DNA of 64,000 bases. Source: a virus. This document shows positions 43,090 to 51,452 of the stretch, in pieces. Position 1 is the first letter of the stretch. Each line of letters opens with the position of its first letter. The notes under the pieces were generated by a model that was not told where the DNA came from, searched no databases, and worked only from the letters and a program-made list of their open reading frames with translations. The stretch lies in IMG/VR virus record IMGVR_UViG_3300002460_000003, positions 24,042-88,041 of that record. One strand, given 5' to 3'. The position numbers were made by a program, and so were the translations under genes.

Positions 43090-45234
43090 TCAGTGAATGT
43101 CTGAATACCTATAACCATATTGCGTGTCACACCCAAGCTTCCTACGTAGTTTATACTTTTCATTCACAATGTCAATAGATGATAGAATAATTTCCTTAAA
43201 CTCCTCCTTATACTTCGGTAAGTCCTTGATTACTAAGACATTCTCATCATGAAAGGATGCTGTCAAGGTCTTCTTGCCATACTTAGCCTGCATTTGGTCT
43301 AGGATAGCATCTACCCACATATCAAAGAAATAGCTGCCTGTACCTTGGGCAAGTGTAGAGAACCTATCAGACTCTTTTCGTAATGCATAAGCGAACCCGT
43401 TAACTGGGTTGACAAGCCACTTGTTACCCTTGCTGTCACGGATTACAACCTGTTCTTCTGCAATAGCTTTTACAGACCAGTTTAGCTTCCAGTAAGCCTC
43501 ATGTAGAGCTTTACCTTCTGCAAGACTTACACCTGCTGCCTGAGCAATCTTGGCAGCCCCAGCATTATACACAGAAGCATAGTTAGTTGTCTTACCTTTC
43601 TTACGTGCTGCCTTTGCATTAGCCGATTTATAACCACGCTTGAAGTCTTCAAACTCTTTCTGTGTAACCATTCTAGCAGTGAGTGCCATCAAAATGTGTG
43701 GGTCAAAGTCATCCTCCTGCATTGTTGCAACATAATCAGGGTCATGAGCCAACATGAAGTGATGCTTGCAACGGTCTTCAAGGCTGCTAAGGTCAGAGCC
43801 TACACTTGTTTTACCTTTGCCAGCAATCAGCACACCACGAATGTCTTTACCATATGCTTTATCTACTCCGGGCAGATTAACCAACTCTCGATGCTGAACC
43901 CTGAGTGTATTAGTGAAGCCACCAATACGGGCTTGTAACCATTTACCATCCTTCAAGTCACGGATGAAACCCTTAACCAACCCTAAGCGGTGCTTTGCTA
44001 CGTTGTAGGCTGCATACTTACGAATCTCTGGTACTTGTTCAGCCAGCTCTAGTACAGACTCACACAACTCCTTACCATCGTCACCACCTACTGTTATCTG
44101 TGGAATAGCACGTTCCTCTGGACGACACTCTTTCCACTCATTCCACTTGCTATGATGTGACCCTTCCTTTGGTTTCTTAGCAATCCAAGCATTAAATTTA
44201 TCTTCGTCTTTCTCATATTTGAAAGATATTGGTTCCCAGCCATAGGAGTAAAGCAGGCTTTTAACCTGAATAGGTGATGATGCACTTGGTTCTTCATAAC
44301 CAGTGAGCACCTTAAACACACCTTTTACATCTGTTTCTTCAACCTTCAGTGTACCATTTTCATCCACTTCCTTAGCTTTAAAAGTCTCCATCAACTCTTT
44401 CCACTTAACACCGATAACAGAAAGGGTTCCATCCTTCTTGAATGACTTCTTTGGGGCTTCCTTCTTAGAATACTGAGGAACTCTTGGCATAACGCTTTCA
44501 AGTTCATCCTTTGCAGCATTACATATTACTTCAAGCTTGGCCTCTGTTTCAAGTAGAAGATCAACATCAACTTCCCACATTGTTTTCTCTTGTAGCCGAG
44601 CGCAGTCCATCTTGAACATCAAAAATGTCAGCAGGCGGTTGATGTGATCTTCAACAGACAAACCAACAAGATCATCAATAGCTAAAGATTCATCATCAGA
44701 AATCCGCTTACCACCAACTGCCCCAGCATCAATCTCAACCTTAACAGTTGTGTAGATTTCTATTAGGCGTTGTTTTAAGTCTTTCCACAAAGCTTGGTTG
44801 ATCTTAACGTCTTCTTTTACACGATTCTCATACACTTCATAAGGCTGTTCAGACCAATCATCTACGGCAGGTTTCTCAATACCATAGTCTTCATGGAATG
44901 AACCCAAACCATGTACACGACGATTAAAATTGAGATACCAGCTTACAGCCAACGTATCAATTAGCATCAAACGTGACAAATCAATATTAAACAGCTTCTC
45001 CATAAGTGGAATATCAAATGATATACCGTTATGCATGACCATTGGAATTTCATTATCCATGTGGTATAGAAAGCACTTAACGATTCTGTCTGACTGAGTG
45101 CTACCGTTAAATGTAGAGACTCCCTTACCATCTAACTGATAACCCAATACATGCAGCTTTGTGGCTACATCTAGGAGTCCATCAGATTCTAGGTCAGCCA
45201 CAGTGGCCTTTTTCCAGTTGTAAATCTTTTTCAT
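43090..45234 (-). CDS. DNA polymerase, family A (T7-like)
   Basis: 714 residues, close to T7 gp5. The 3'-5' exonuclease begins with VADLESDGLLD. Polymerase motif A is GSDLSSLEDR, motif B KAARKKGKTTNYASVYNAG and motif C TASFHDENVLV. It replicates the phage genome, probably with a host processivity factor as in T7; that factor is not seen here. Start ATG follows AGGAGGGCAA. Confidence 0.94.
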   Translation of the reverse strand: MKKIYNWKKATVADLESDGLLDVATKLHVLGYQLDGKGVSTFNGSTQSDRIVKCFLYHMDNEIPMVMHNGISFDIPLMEKLFNIDLSRLMLIDTLAVSWYLNFNRRVHGLGSFHEDYGIEKPAVDDWSEQPYEVYENRVKEDVKINQALWKDLKQRLIEIYTTVKVEIDAGAVGGKRISDDESLAIDDLVGLSVEDHINRLLTFLMFKMDCARLQEKTMWEVDVDLLLETEAKLEVICNAAKDELESVMPRVPQYSKKEAPKKSFKKDGTLSVIGVKWKELMETFKAKEVDENGTLKVEETDVKGVFKVLTGYEEPSASSPIQVKSLLYSYGWEPISFKYEKDEDKFNAWIAKKPKEGSHHSKWNEWKECRPEERAIPQITVGGDDGKELCESVLELAEQVPEIRKYAAYNVAKHRLGLVKGFIRDLKDGKWLQARIGGFTNTLRVQHRELVNLPGVDKAYGKDIRGVLIAGKGKTSVGSDLSSLEDRCKHHFMLAHDPDYVATMQEDDFDPHILMALTARMVTQKEFEDFKRGYKSANAKAARKKGKTTNYASVYNAGAAKIAQAAGVSLAEGKALHEAYWKLNWSVKAIAEEQVVIRDSKGNKWLVNPVNGFAYALRKESDRFSTLAQGTGSYFFDMWVDAILDQMQAKYGKKTLTASFHDENVLVIKDLPKYKEEFKEIILSSIDIVNEKYKLRRKLGCDTQYGYRYSDIH

Positions 45235-45291
45235 TTGCCCTCCTGTGTTGTGTCAGCAACAATACCACAAATAACTGACCAAGTAAATAGC

Positions 45292-47010
45292 TTAGAGTGA
45301 ATCTCCTTCCCACTCATACTGTAGGAGGAGTCCTGTTGCTTGGTCATAACGTGTCTTAAATTTATCTTCGCCACCAAACATGCGATTTTTGATACAACCC
45401 AAGAAGCTGTTAGCTTTTAGGTCTCCCTGTGCATGTTTGTTACGTTCAAAGCTCATAATCAATGGGAAAGCACGCATGATACCACGACTGCCTGTAAGCT
45501 GACTAGCAAGCACTTCACCGCCATTCTCATGGTCTTTCATATCCTTACCCTTTGGTGGGTTAAGGTGACTATAGAGGTCAATGTGGACATCCAGTTCTGC
45601 TGCAAGGTTAGCCAGCTCACTAGACCACTTATTAATAAACTCATTAGCTTCACCACTTGATAGATGGTCAACTAGTCGTGTCATGTTATCAATAGCATGA
45701 AAGCGTACACCATACTCCATTGTATTGTAGCGGATTGCTTTTACAATTTCTTCAATGTCAAATCTGTTTTGTGCTGCTTGTCCATCAGACTCCCATAGGA
45801 ATAGTTTACCCTCTAGGCTATAAGCTGTCTCTAGATACTGCTCTCGGTGACGTTCATGAATATTTGGTACGTGGTATGGGATACCATCAATTTTACCAGC
45901 AATGTTATACAAAGTGGAGCGGTTAGGTTCTTCAAGCAAGGCAACAAACACTTTTTCATTGTGTTGTGTGATGTTGTGTGCGTGCTTCATGTGTGCGATC
46001 AGTGTTTTACCTAAACCAACACCTGCTGCTGTACAAGTAGCCTCTCCCATACGCTGAGTACAGTTCATATCTGTAAACGCCTGCCAAGGATAAGCAAAGC
46101 CGGGCTTAGGTGGCTCAGAGTCACGAGACAAGACAGTAGACACGCCAACAACACCTTCAGTAACAGGCTTTGCACTCTTCCAAATACAGAAGTCTGCAAA
46201 CAAGTCACTATCCCCACGTTGTAGGGCTTCATTAGCATCCTTGGCGTTAGTTGGGTAAGTGTTCACTTTAACGTCTGGCATAATCTTCTGTACATCTTTT
46301 ACAGCTTTCTTACCAGCCTCATCGTTATCAAAAACAAGAACAATTTCAGTGAAGAATTTGTTAATCTCCTTACGCATACGTCCTAGAGTAGTAACAGCAC
46401 TACCCACACCATGAGGCAGACTTACCACAGAGAACTTGTTGTAAGAGCTTTTACGCTTCTCTGCATGAGCCTCAAGCATCTGCTCTAGTGCCCGACAATC
46501 CCACTCACCTTCTGTGATGTATAGGCGAGGCTTAGGGCCATTAGCATTCTTCTTTGCAATCTCCCAATTGAATAGGTCAGCACCTTTGATATCACCAACA
46601 GACCACATTGCTTTCTTATCAAGCATGATGGCTTTATAGCCAAGTAGTTTACCCTCAAGTGTATAAGGGAAGTTAAAGGTAAAAGGTGTTACGCCATCAA
46701 ACTCGCTGTAAGCCAGCTTAATACCAGATTTAGCAAAGTATTCAGGGTTAATGCCCCGATGAACAAACTTAGGAGCTTTTAGGTTACGAATCTCTTGGAT
46801 TTCTTCGTTGATTTCATCCTCTGATTTTCGCTTAGGTGGCTTTGGTAGCTTACCATTATAAGGGTCTTCTATATATGCCTCAAGACCTTTTGCAGCACAG
46901 CTAAAGCAATAACCAGAGAACGTATTTTTACCGTCATCATAGAACACTTGCAGGCTGTTCTCAGACTTACAATGTTCAACAGCATGTTTAATCTTTTCTA
47001 CGCAGCTAAT
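45292..47010 (-). CDS. Primase-helicase, T7 gp4-like (probable AUU start)
   Basis: 572 residues if begun at ATT 47010, six bases after GGAGG. The usual choice, GTG at 46947, would remove a Cys-containing N-terminus (SCVEKIKHAVEHCKSENSL) that with GYCFSC forms the primase zinc domain. The first zinc ligand is not certain. Toprim motifs are YITEGEWDCRALE and IVLVFDNDEAGKK. The helicase Walker A is AGVGLGKTLIAH, followed by DnaB-type motifs (DVHIDLYSHLNPPKGK). It unwinds DNA and makes primers at the fork. Confidence 0.88.
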   Translation of the reverse strand: MSCVEKIKHAVEHCKSENSLQVFYDDGKNTFSGYCFSCAAKGLEAYIEDPYNGKLPKPPKRKSEDEINEEIQEIRNLKAPKFVHRGINPEYFAKSGIKLAYSEFDGVTPFTFNFPYTLEGKLLGYKAIMLDKKAMWSVGDIKGADLFNWEIAKKNANGPKPRLYITEGEWDCRALEQMLEAHAEKRKSSYNKFSVVSLPHGVGSAVTTLGRMRKEINKFFTEIVLVFDNDEAGKKAVKDVQKIMPDVKVNTYPTNAKDANEALQRGDSDLFADFCIWKSAKPVTEGVVGVSTVLSRDSEPPKPGFAYPWQAFTDMNCTQRMGEATCTAAGVGLGKTLIAHMKHAHNITQHNEKVFVALLEEPNRSTLYNIAGKIDGIPYHVPNIHERHREQYLETAYSLEGKLFLWESDGQAAQNRFDIEEIVKAIRYNTMEYGVRFHAIDNMTRLVDHLSSGEANEFINKWSSELANLAAELDVHIDLYSHLNPPKGKDMKDHENGGEVLASQLTGSRGIMRAFPLIMSFERNKHAQGDLKANSFLGCIKNRMFGGEDKFKTRYDQATGLLLQYEWEGDSL

Positions 47011-47046
47011 GATACACCTCCAAATTTAGTTGTCTCTTTATTGAGA

Positions 47047-47346
47047 TTAATACTCACAATCATTCTTCATTTCTTCCAGCTCAACCATCACCTTCTCTTC
47101 AAGCAATTCAGCATACTCATCAGCAAGGTCTTGAGCTTCTAGGTCAAACCACTCTCGATCACTACCATCCTCATACTCTTCATAAACATGACCACAAACC
47201 CACTCAAGCTCAGTGTAACCAAAAGCATCTTCTGGTGTATCTGCTCTCATCCCCATAGGTTTCTGAACATACAGGTAAGTGATTGTAATGTCAAATACAT
47301 AGCTGTCAATACAGATTTCTAGGTCAAACGGAGTGAATTTAGACAT
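47047..47346 (-). CDS. Hypothetical acidic protein
   Basis: 99 residues. ATG 47346 is preferred, as GGAG precedes it. Acidic, Tyr/Trp-rich (YTELEWVCGHVYEEYEDGSDREWFD). It overlaps the upstream gene by 8 bases. Unknown function. Confidence 0.57.
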   Translation of the reverse strand: MSKFTPFDLEICIDSYVFDITITYLYVQKPMGMRADTPEDAFGYTELEWVCGHVYEEYEDGSDREWFDLEAQDLADEYAELLEEKVMVELEEMKNDCEY

Positions 47347-47611
47347 TGGGGTTCTCCAGACTATACTTGGCAACTCTGCGCATTTCTATCGCATCATTTG
47401 ATGGATATTCTACAATCTCTTTTAAGACTTCACGAAACCGTTCAGTTTCAACCTCAGTTTCTATCAACAATGATAAAATCTCTATGTGTTCTGCTACTCT
47501 GATGGTTAGTCGATCTTTTAGAAATTCAACTTCTTTTTGAAGTTCCTCAATAGCATCCAATAACGTACCAGCTTCAATACCACCCTCTGCCCACTCCTGA
47601 CGATAATTCAT
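47339..47611 (-). CDS. Coiled-coil protein
   Basis: 90 residues from ATG 47611, with GGAGGAATGAA before it. Nearly all helix (LLDAIEELQKEVEFLKDRL, TEVETERFREVLKEIV). Unknown function; may oligomerise. Confidence 0.57.
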   Translation of the reverse strand: MNYRQEWAEGGIEAGTLLDAIEELQKEVEFLKDRLTIRVAEHIEILSLLIETEVETERFREVLKEIVEYPSNDAIEMRRVAKYSLENPNV

Positions 47612-47612
47612 T

Positions 47613-48014
47613 TCATTCCTCCAATTCTTCATTCCAAGACTCAGCTTGTTCAAACAACTGCTGAGCATCATAGAAGATGCTTCCAGCTTCGTCAACAGAA
47701 TCTATTGATGTGTAATAGCTATCACCATCATGATCATAATCCCACCCAAGCTGGTAACTACAAACCTCACCTGTTTTGAAAGCAATGTGAGCATTAAAAT
47801 AACTTACATAGCTATGACAGTCAAAGTGAGGTTGATCCCACATGCCGCCATCTCGATTAAACCGGGAGAATGCAGGGTGCTTCGGGTAGATGTAAAGGTA
47901 AACACACCACTTATTATCTCCATCATACCCAATATGTTTAGTCACTGAAACAAGAAAGTTCTTACCCTCTTTCTTCCATTCAAGCTTTGGTTTCCATCCT
48001 TCTAAATTAGCCAT
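47613..48014 (-). CDS. Hypothetical protein
   Basis: 133 residues. KHIGYDGDNKWCVYLYIYPKHPAFSRF, HFDCHSYVSYFN and LGWDYDHDGDSYYT suggest a compact beta-rich domain with several His/Asp, possibly metal binding. GGGGAG precedes the ATG. Unknown function. Confidence 0.6.
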   Translation of the reverse strand: MANLEGWKPKLEWKKEGKNFLVSVTKHIGYDGDNKWCVYLYIYPKHPAFSRFNRDGGMWDQPHFDCHSYVSYFNAHIAFKTGEVCSYQLGWDYDHDGDSYYTSIDSVDEAGSIFYDAQQLFEQAESWNEELEE

Positions 48015-48015
48015 T

Positions 48016-48219
48016 TTAACTCCCCTTACAATCTGCTAGGATTTCTTCAATATATACTGCTTCATTATCCATGTTAGCCTCACTATTCCACATAGCGGTT
48101 GCAGCTTTCTCCAGTGCTTCTCGTAAGCGCTCAATTTCAGCGGATAAAGCAATGGCATATTGACGTACCTCTTCTAGAGAGCCAAAATCCACACTGTTTG
48201 AGTCAGGCGCTTCACTCAT
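48016..48219 (-). CDS. Small helical protein
   Basis: 67 residues; the ATG at 48219 has the right spacing (7 bases) from GGAGG, the ATG two codons upstream does not. VRQYAIALSAEIERLREALEKAATAM resembles small phage coiled-coil proteins. Unknown function. Confidence 0.57.
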   Translation of the reverse strand: MSEAPDSNSVDFGSLEEVRQYAIALSAEIERLREALEKAATAMWNSEANMDNEAVYIEEILADCKGS

Positions 48220-48221
48220 TT

Positions 48222-48359
48222 TCATTCCTCCAATTCATTAGTTTCAAGATTAGATTCTACACCCTCTCCACAACCACTGTCAAACATCAATTCAATAGCC
48301 TCTTTCCCTTGTGTATCTGACCCCTCAGAAGCGTTTTCTAGGTCATCTAGGGCTACCAT
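48222..48359 (-). CDS. Possible small acidic protein
   Basis: 45 residues (MVALDDLENASEGS... ending ETNELEE). No clear Shine-Dalgarno; support is only that it fills the gap, and its end carries the ribosome site of the next gene. Confidence 0.35.
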   Translation of the reverse strand: MVALDDLENASEGSDTQGKEAIELMFDSGCGEGVESNLETNELEE

Positions 48360-48404
48360 ACTAGGTAGGTCTTGTCGTCCTTCTATTGTCCCTTCTAAAA
48401 GGCT

Positions 48405-48476
48405 CTATAATCGACGACAAGATTTGTGCATGTGGTGGGCTACTGGATTACGAGATAGACCCGCTTTGTTTTTCAT
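48405..48476 (-). CDS. Tiny basic protein
   Basis: 23 residues (MKNKAGLSRNPVAHHMHK...). The RNPVA-H pattern recalls small basic phage proteins that are usually longer, so it may be truncated. The ATG overlaps the preceding stop (ATGA). Low certainty. Confidence 0.35.
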   Translation of the reverse strand: MKNKAGLSRNPVAHHMHKSCRRL

Positions 48477-48832
48477 TTTGGTACAGGTACGTTAGAAATC
48501 CACTCAGCCACATCATAGTGTTCAGAGTAACACTTCCTATCTCCAAACACCCTCACGACAAACTGATCATTCAGATGGATGAGAGTTGGTGAGTTATTTC
48601 TATTGAACATCCTAACCCAATAATAGCCGGGAAGGTCTGGAGTTTTGTTGCTGTCGATCAAACCTTCGTATTCCTCTGGTGACATATACCAAGAGGAGCC
48701 TTCATCATCAACAAAACCTAAACACATTTCTGAATGCTCTTCCTCTAGGTATTTTCGCATGACTACCTCACCAATGTCAAATTCATGACCTGTGAAGCAA
48801 GCTGTGACTTTAACCTTTGTGCCTTCTTTCAT
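48473..48832 (-). CDS. Hypothetical protein, first gene of the minus-strand module
   Basis: 119 residues from ATG 48832; GAGGAGAGATGAG is just upstream and the promoter lies about 35 bases behind it. The first part (KVKVTACFTGHEFDIGEVVMRKYL) looks like a small SH3-like barrel, followed by YYWVRMFNRNNSPTLIHL. Unknown function. Confidence 0.6.
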   Translation of the reverse strand: MKEGTKVKVTACFTGHEFDIGEVVMRKYLEEEHSEMCLGFVDDEGSSWYMSPEEYEGLIDSNKTPDLPGYYWVRMFNRNNSPTLIHLNDQFVVRVFGDRKCYSEHYDVAEWISNVPVPK

Positions 48833-48866
48833 CTCATCTCTCCTCTGTTTTGTTCCGATGTGCCCT

Positions 48867-48894
48867 ATCATACCAGCTTTACACCCATTGTCAA
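48867..48894 (-). promoter_or_regulatory. Sigma-70 promoter for the minus-strand module
   Basis: On the minus strand TTGACA (48894-48889), 16 bases, then TATGAT (48872-48867), with an extended TGG before the -10 box. It is placed back-to-back with a plus-strand promoter 36 bases away. Confidence 0.82.
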
Positions 48895-48929
48895 CAGGTT
48901 CTTCTCTAAAATCTTTTCTATTGAAACAC

Positions 48930-48957
48930 TTGACTCTGAGATTTCTAGGTGTATAAT
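48930..48957 (+). promoter_or_regulatory. Sigma-70 promoter for the early plus-strand arm
   Basis: TTGACT (48930-48935), 16 bases, then a perfect TATAAT (48952-48957). It is divergent to the promoter at 48867-48894, making this the early control switch point of the genome. Confidence 0.82.
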
Positions 48958-48959
48958 AG

Positions 48960-49431
48960 CTCACTTACCTTTTGGTATAGGCGTTCCGATGGTTCCCTTG
49001 GCTAGCAGCCTAAAGCAAACCTGTCAATTTGTCGTTGTGGAGGAATTGTAGCGAACAATCTCCTGTGAAGCAAGCGATTCATGACTCTAATGAAGAGTAA
49101 GTGGTGGCAACATCGTCCCCTGATGACCTCCGACTGTGGCAACACACGCAAGCCCGACACGCTTAGATATGAATGAGAATTTATTTTCTCCTAGTGGTTG
49201 ACACTAGCCTATGATAGTCGTAGTATCTGAGCCATAGAGGGTTAAGTCTATGAAGGAATGCACCTACGGGAATGGTGCTAGGGCATAGCTAAAGGCCCAA
49301 GAGATTGAATCTGTATCCTCTTGCTCTATTACTAGAGAGCAGTGGTTTCCACCCTAACCTCAGAGATGCTGAGGGGGAGGCCACAGGATATAGAGGGGGA
49401 AAGAACAACTTAAATTTGAGGAGATGGTGAA
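48960..49431 (+). other. Long leader without a credible gene
   Basis: About 470 bases with no frame having a good ribosome site. Local hairpins are visible: GGAG-ATTGT with ACAAT-CTCC near 49035-49065, CTCT-AATGA-AGAG near 49085, and CCTCAG-AGATG-CTGAGG at 49358-49374. The last is G-rich downstream and not a standard terminator. It may be a 5' leader, a small RNA or a packaging or replication signal. Confidence 0.5.
49198..49226 (+). promoter_or_regulatory. Second early promoter inside the leader
   Basis: TTGACA (49198-49203), 17 bases, then TAGTAT (49221-49226). It would start transcripts for the gene cluster beginning at 49432. Confidence 0.68.
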
Positions 49432-49585
49432 ATGATCTACGCAATCTACATAAATGGTGTTTACAAACGATGCTCGGGGGGGTGATACTAAATCTCAAGC
49501 ACTGAATGCAGCTCTCAACGAAGGAATGCATTTGTTGATTAGTGATAAGGTGCATCTAGTACAGACTAAGATAGGAGGGAGTACG
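49432..49585 (+). pseudogene. Frameshifted early gene (G7 run)
   Basis: ATG 49432 has GAGGAG at good spacing and reads MIYAIYINGVYKRCSGG, then stops right after a run of seven G (49476-49482). With six G the frame would continue with DTKSQALNAALNEGMHLLIS and join the next gene without a stop. The continued sequence resembles the intact 49-residue protein at 59544. Either a mutation, a slippery or phase-variable site, or a sequence error. Confidence 0.5.
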
Positions 49586-49801
49586 ATGAAAATTTACGAT
49601 GTATTTGTTGATCAAGTGCATATCGACAAGAAAGAGACTCGTATCAAAAATTATCAGGTGGTTGGTTGTGACCTTTATCAAGCCGTATTCTGTGCTGGTC
49701 AGCGATTCCATGATAATACTGACTGGGTAACAGAAAAACTCAAAGTCGGCTCATTAGATGGTAAAGAGTTTTACGAGACAGTTTTTGAGGGCGGGGAATG
49801 A
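49586..49801 (+). CDS. Small hypothetical protein
   Basis: 71 residues (MKIYDVFVDQVHIDKKETRI...). ATAGGAGGGAGTACG gives the ATG its own strong ribosome site. If the upstream G-run lost one base it would be the C-terminal half of a longer protein. Its stop overlaps the next ATG. Confidence 0.6.
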   Translation: MKIYDVFVDQVHIDKKETRIKNYQVVGCDLYQAVFCAGQRFHDNTDWVTEKLKVGSLDGKEFYETVFEGGE

Positions 49802-50010
49802 AAACAATCCAAACAGATGAACTAACATTCTATACAATCATCGGTAAATCTGGTGCTAAAATCACTGGTGTTGATGTAGGGCGTACTCATGGTATTAATC
49901 AATACACAAGGAATGGTAGATTTGTTGGTGTACATTCTTGGACAGGTAGTGGTGCATTACGTGAGAGTTATTTTGAAATTGCTAGCTATCTAATGGAGGC
50001 TTATAAATGA
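49798..50010 (+). CDS. Small hypothetical protein
   Basis: 70 residues, with TFYTIIGKSGAKITGVDVGRTHGIN and LRESYFEIASYLMEAYK. It overlaps both neighbours by 4 bases. Unknown function. Confidence 0.57.
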   Translation: MKTIQTDELTFYTIIGKSGAKITGVDVGRTHGINQYTRNGRFVGVHSWTGSGALRESYFEIASYLMEAYK

Positions 50011-50252
50011 TCACATACAAAAACGTTACACTAGTAAAATCATCTGATGGTGATTGGGAAGGGCTTTATATTGATAGTGAACTGTATTGTGAAAATCATA
50101 GTGTAGAAGTTCAAGATGTACTTGACTTGATTAACAACCATCACTTGAAAGAGGCATTTAGTTTTGAAGTGAGCTGTGATTGGCTGATTGATGAAATGGG
50201 TGGGCTTCTACCTCATTCTCTCAGTGATATTCCTGAAGGTGCTAGAGTGTGA
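50007..50252 (+). CDS. Small hypothetical protein
   Basis: 81 residues, acidic (YIDSELYCENHSVEVQDVLDLINNH). The start overlaps the previous stop by 4 bases; GGAGG is upstream. Unknown function. Confidence 0.57.
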   Translation: MITYKNVTLVKSSDGDWEGLYIDSELYCENHSVEVQDVLDLINNHHLKEAFSFEVSCDWLIDEMGGLLPHSLSDIPEGARV

Positions 50253-50270
50253 GAGTTTGGAATAAACAGC

Positions 50271-50298
50271 TTGACAACCTCACAACATAATGTAATCA
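50271..50298 (+). promoter_or_regulatory. Early promoter
   Basis: TTGACA (50271-50276), 16 bases, TAATCA (50293-50298). It lies just before the 50333 gene, whose leader contains AAAGGAG. Confidence 0.58.
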
Positions 50299-50332
50299 TA
50301 GCTGCACACACCGAGATTAAAGGAGTAGAGAA

Positions 50333-50836
50333 ATGAACATCTTCGCATCTGATAAATGCCCAATCAAGTCAGCACAGAACCTAGCTAATGTCCATGTGGT
50401 GAAAATGCTAAGTGAAGGAATTCAAATTTTGTCAACTGCTCATTATATCCTAGACGGTAATCAGGTAGGAATGAAACCTACCCACCAAAACCATCCTGCT
50501 AACATTTGGTGCCGTACTAATAAAGCTAATTACTCTTGGCTTTTAGAGCATACAAAAGCGCTTTGTGATGAATACACACATCGATATGGGAAAGTGCATA
50601 AGTCTTCAATTCACCTACTGAGCCTAAGCAAGCATCCTGTTTCGATTGAAGATGGAGAGCTATTAGAGTTTGTACGCTGTATGCCTGACGAATTTAAGCT
50701 AGCTTCTCTGCTCGACCCTTGCAAAAGCTATCAATTATACCTTAAGTCTAAGTATAATGACTGGACAACACGAACTGAGAAGCGTAGGATGAAGGTTGAG
50801 TGGACAGGGCGGAATAAACCGCACTGGATTGATTGA
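50333..50836 (+). CDS. Pyrimidine dimer DNA glycosylase-like phage protein
   Basis: 167 residues. NVHVVKMLSEGIQILSTAHYIL, THQNHPANIWCRTNKANYSWL, CDEYTHRYGKVH and YLKSKYNDWTTRTEKR reproduce the landmarks of a widespread phage family annotated as pyrimidine dimer DNA glycosylase-related. Repair of UV damage is the annotated role, but activity for this branch is uncertain. Confidence 0.72.
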   Translation: MNIFASDKCPIKSAQNLANVHVVKMLSEGIQILSTAHYILDGNQVGMKPTHQNHPANIWCRTNKANYSWLLEHTKALCDEYTHRYGKVHKSSIHLLSLSKHPVSIEDGELLEFVRCMPDEFKLASLLDPCKSYQLYLKSKYNDWTTRTEKRRMKVEWTGRNKPHWID

Positions 50837-50847
50837 GGAGGATTAAA

Positions 50848-51318
50848 ATGAAAGAAGGTATTTCCATTCGGGAAGGTGACGTGTTTCGTTGGTACTACAA
50901 AAACGACACAGAATATCGTGCTAGCTGTGGAGGTGGCACAGCTTACTGGTGTATGGATAATCAAGCCATCGTTCGTAATGGTGAGCTTGTCGATACTTAT
51001 TGGGATGGTATCCAGATGGATAGACTACCTTCAAATTCAACATATCTTAAACTTGGTAAAGTTGATCTAGAATTTGTCTGTAATGTAAACGATGTAAAAT
51101 TTATTGAAAAGTGGCAAACAGAGGACTATGATACAGTTTATAACCTCAGCCACCAAAAAGGCAGTTATGTGTGTTATGCTGTTGACAAGAATGCAAATGT
51201 GAGTACCAAAGCTTTACGCATTAAATACCAACTAAAACTTGAGGAGGCTGAGAGTGATAAGCGATGTGCTGAATGGGATATTGAACGGTATACTAAATTG
51301 CTTTCTGAACTCCAATGA
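50848..51318 (+). CDS. Hypothetical protein
   Basis: 156 residues from ATG 50848 (GAGGAGGATTAAA upstream). Trp/Tyr-rich N-terminal part (DVFRWYYKNDTEYRASCGGGTAYWC) and a C-terminal helical tail (LKLEEAESDKRCAEWDIERYTKLL). Overlaps the next gene by 4 bases. Unknown function. Confidence 0.58.
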   Translation: MKEGISIREGDVFRWYYKNDTEYRASCGGGTAYWCMDNQAIVRNGELVDTYWDGIQMDRLPSNSTYLKLGKVDLEFVCNVNDVKFIEKWQTEDYDTVYNLSHQKGSYVCYAVDKNANVSTKALRIKYQLKLEEAESDKRCAEWDIERYTKLLSELQ

Positions 51319-51452
51319 CCATAACCAAACTCACAGGTTCTCTGTCCTCTTATTACAAAGCATCATATAAGAATTATGAGTCTTATGCATTGACAGAGAA
51401 AGAAGCTTGTGGTATGCTTCAGACATTGATAAACAAGAGAGGAGTTAAGTGA
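51315..51452 (+). CDS. Small hypothetical protein
   Basis: 45 residues (MTITKLTGSLSSYYKASYKN... ending NKRGVK), basic and Tyr/Ser-rich. ATGA overlap with the previous stop and one-base overlap with the next ATG support it. Confidence 0.5.
   Translation: MTITKLTGSLSSYYKASYKNYESYALTEKEACGMLQTLINKRGVK
51390..51418 (+). promoter_or_regulatory. Promoter inside the 51315 gene
   Basis: TTGACA (51390-51395), 17 bases, TATGCT (51413-51418), with an extended TGG before the -10. It would express the gene at 51452. Confidence 0.58.

Noticed and set aside
43090-45234. Possible intron or intein in the DNA polymerase
   Set aside because: Exonuclease and polymerase motifs are in normal order within 714 residues; no insertion is visible.
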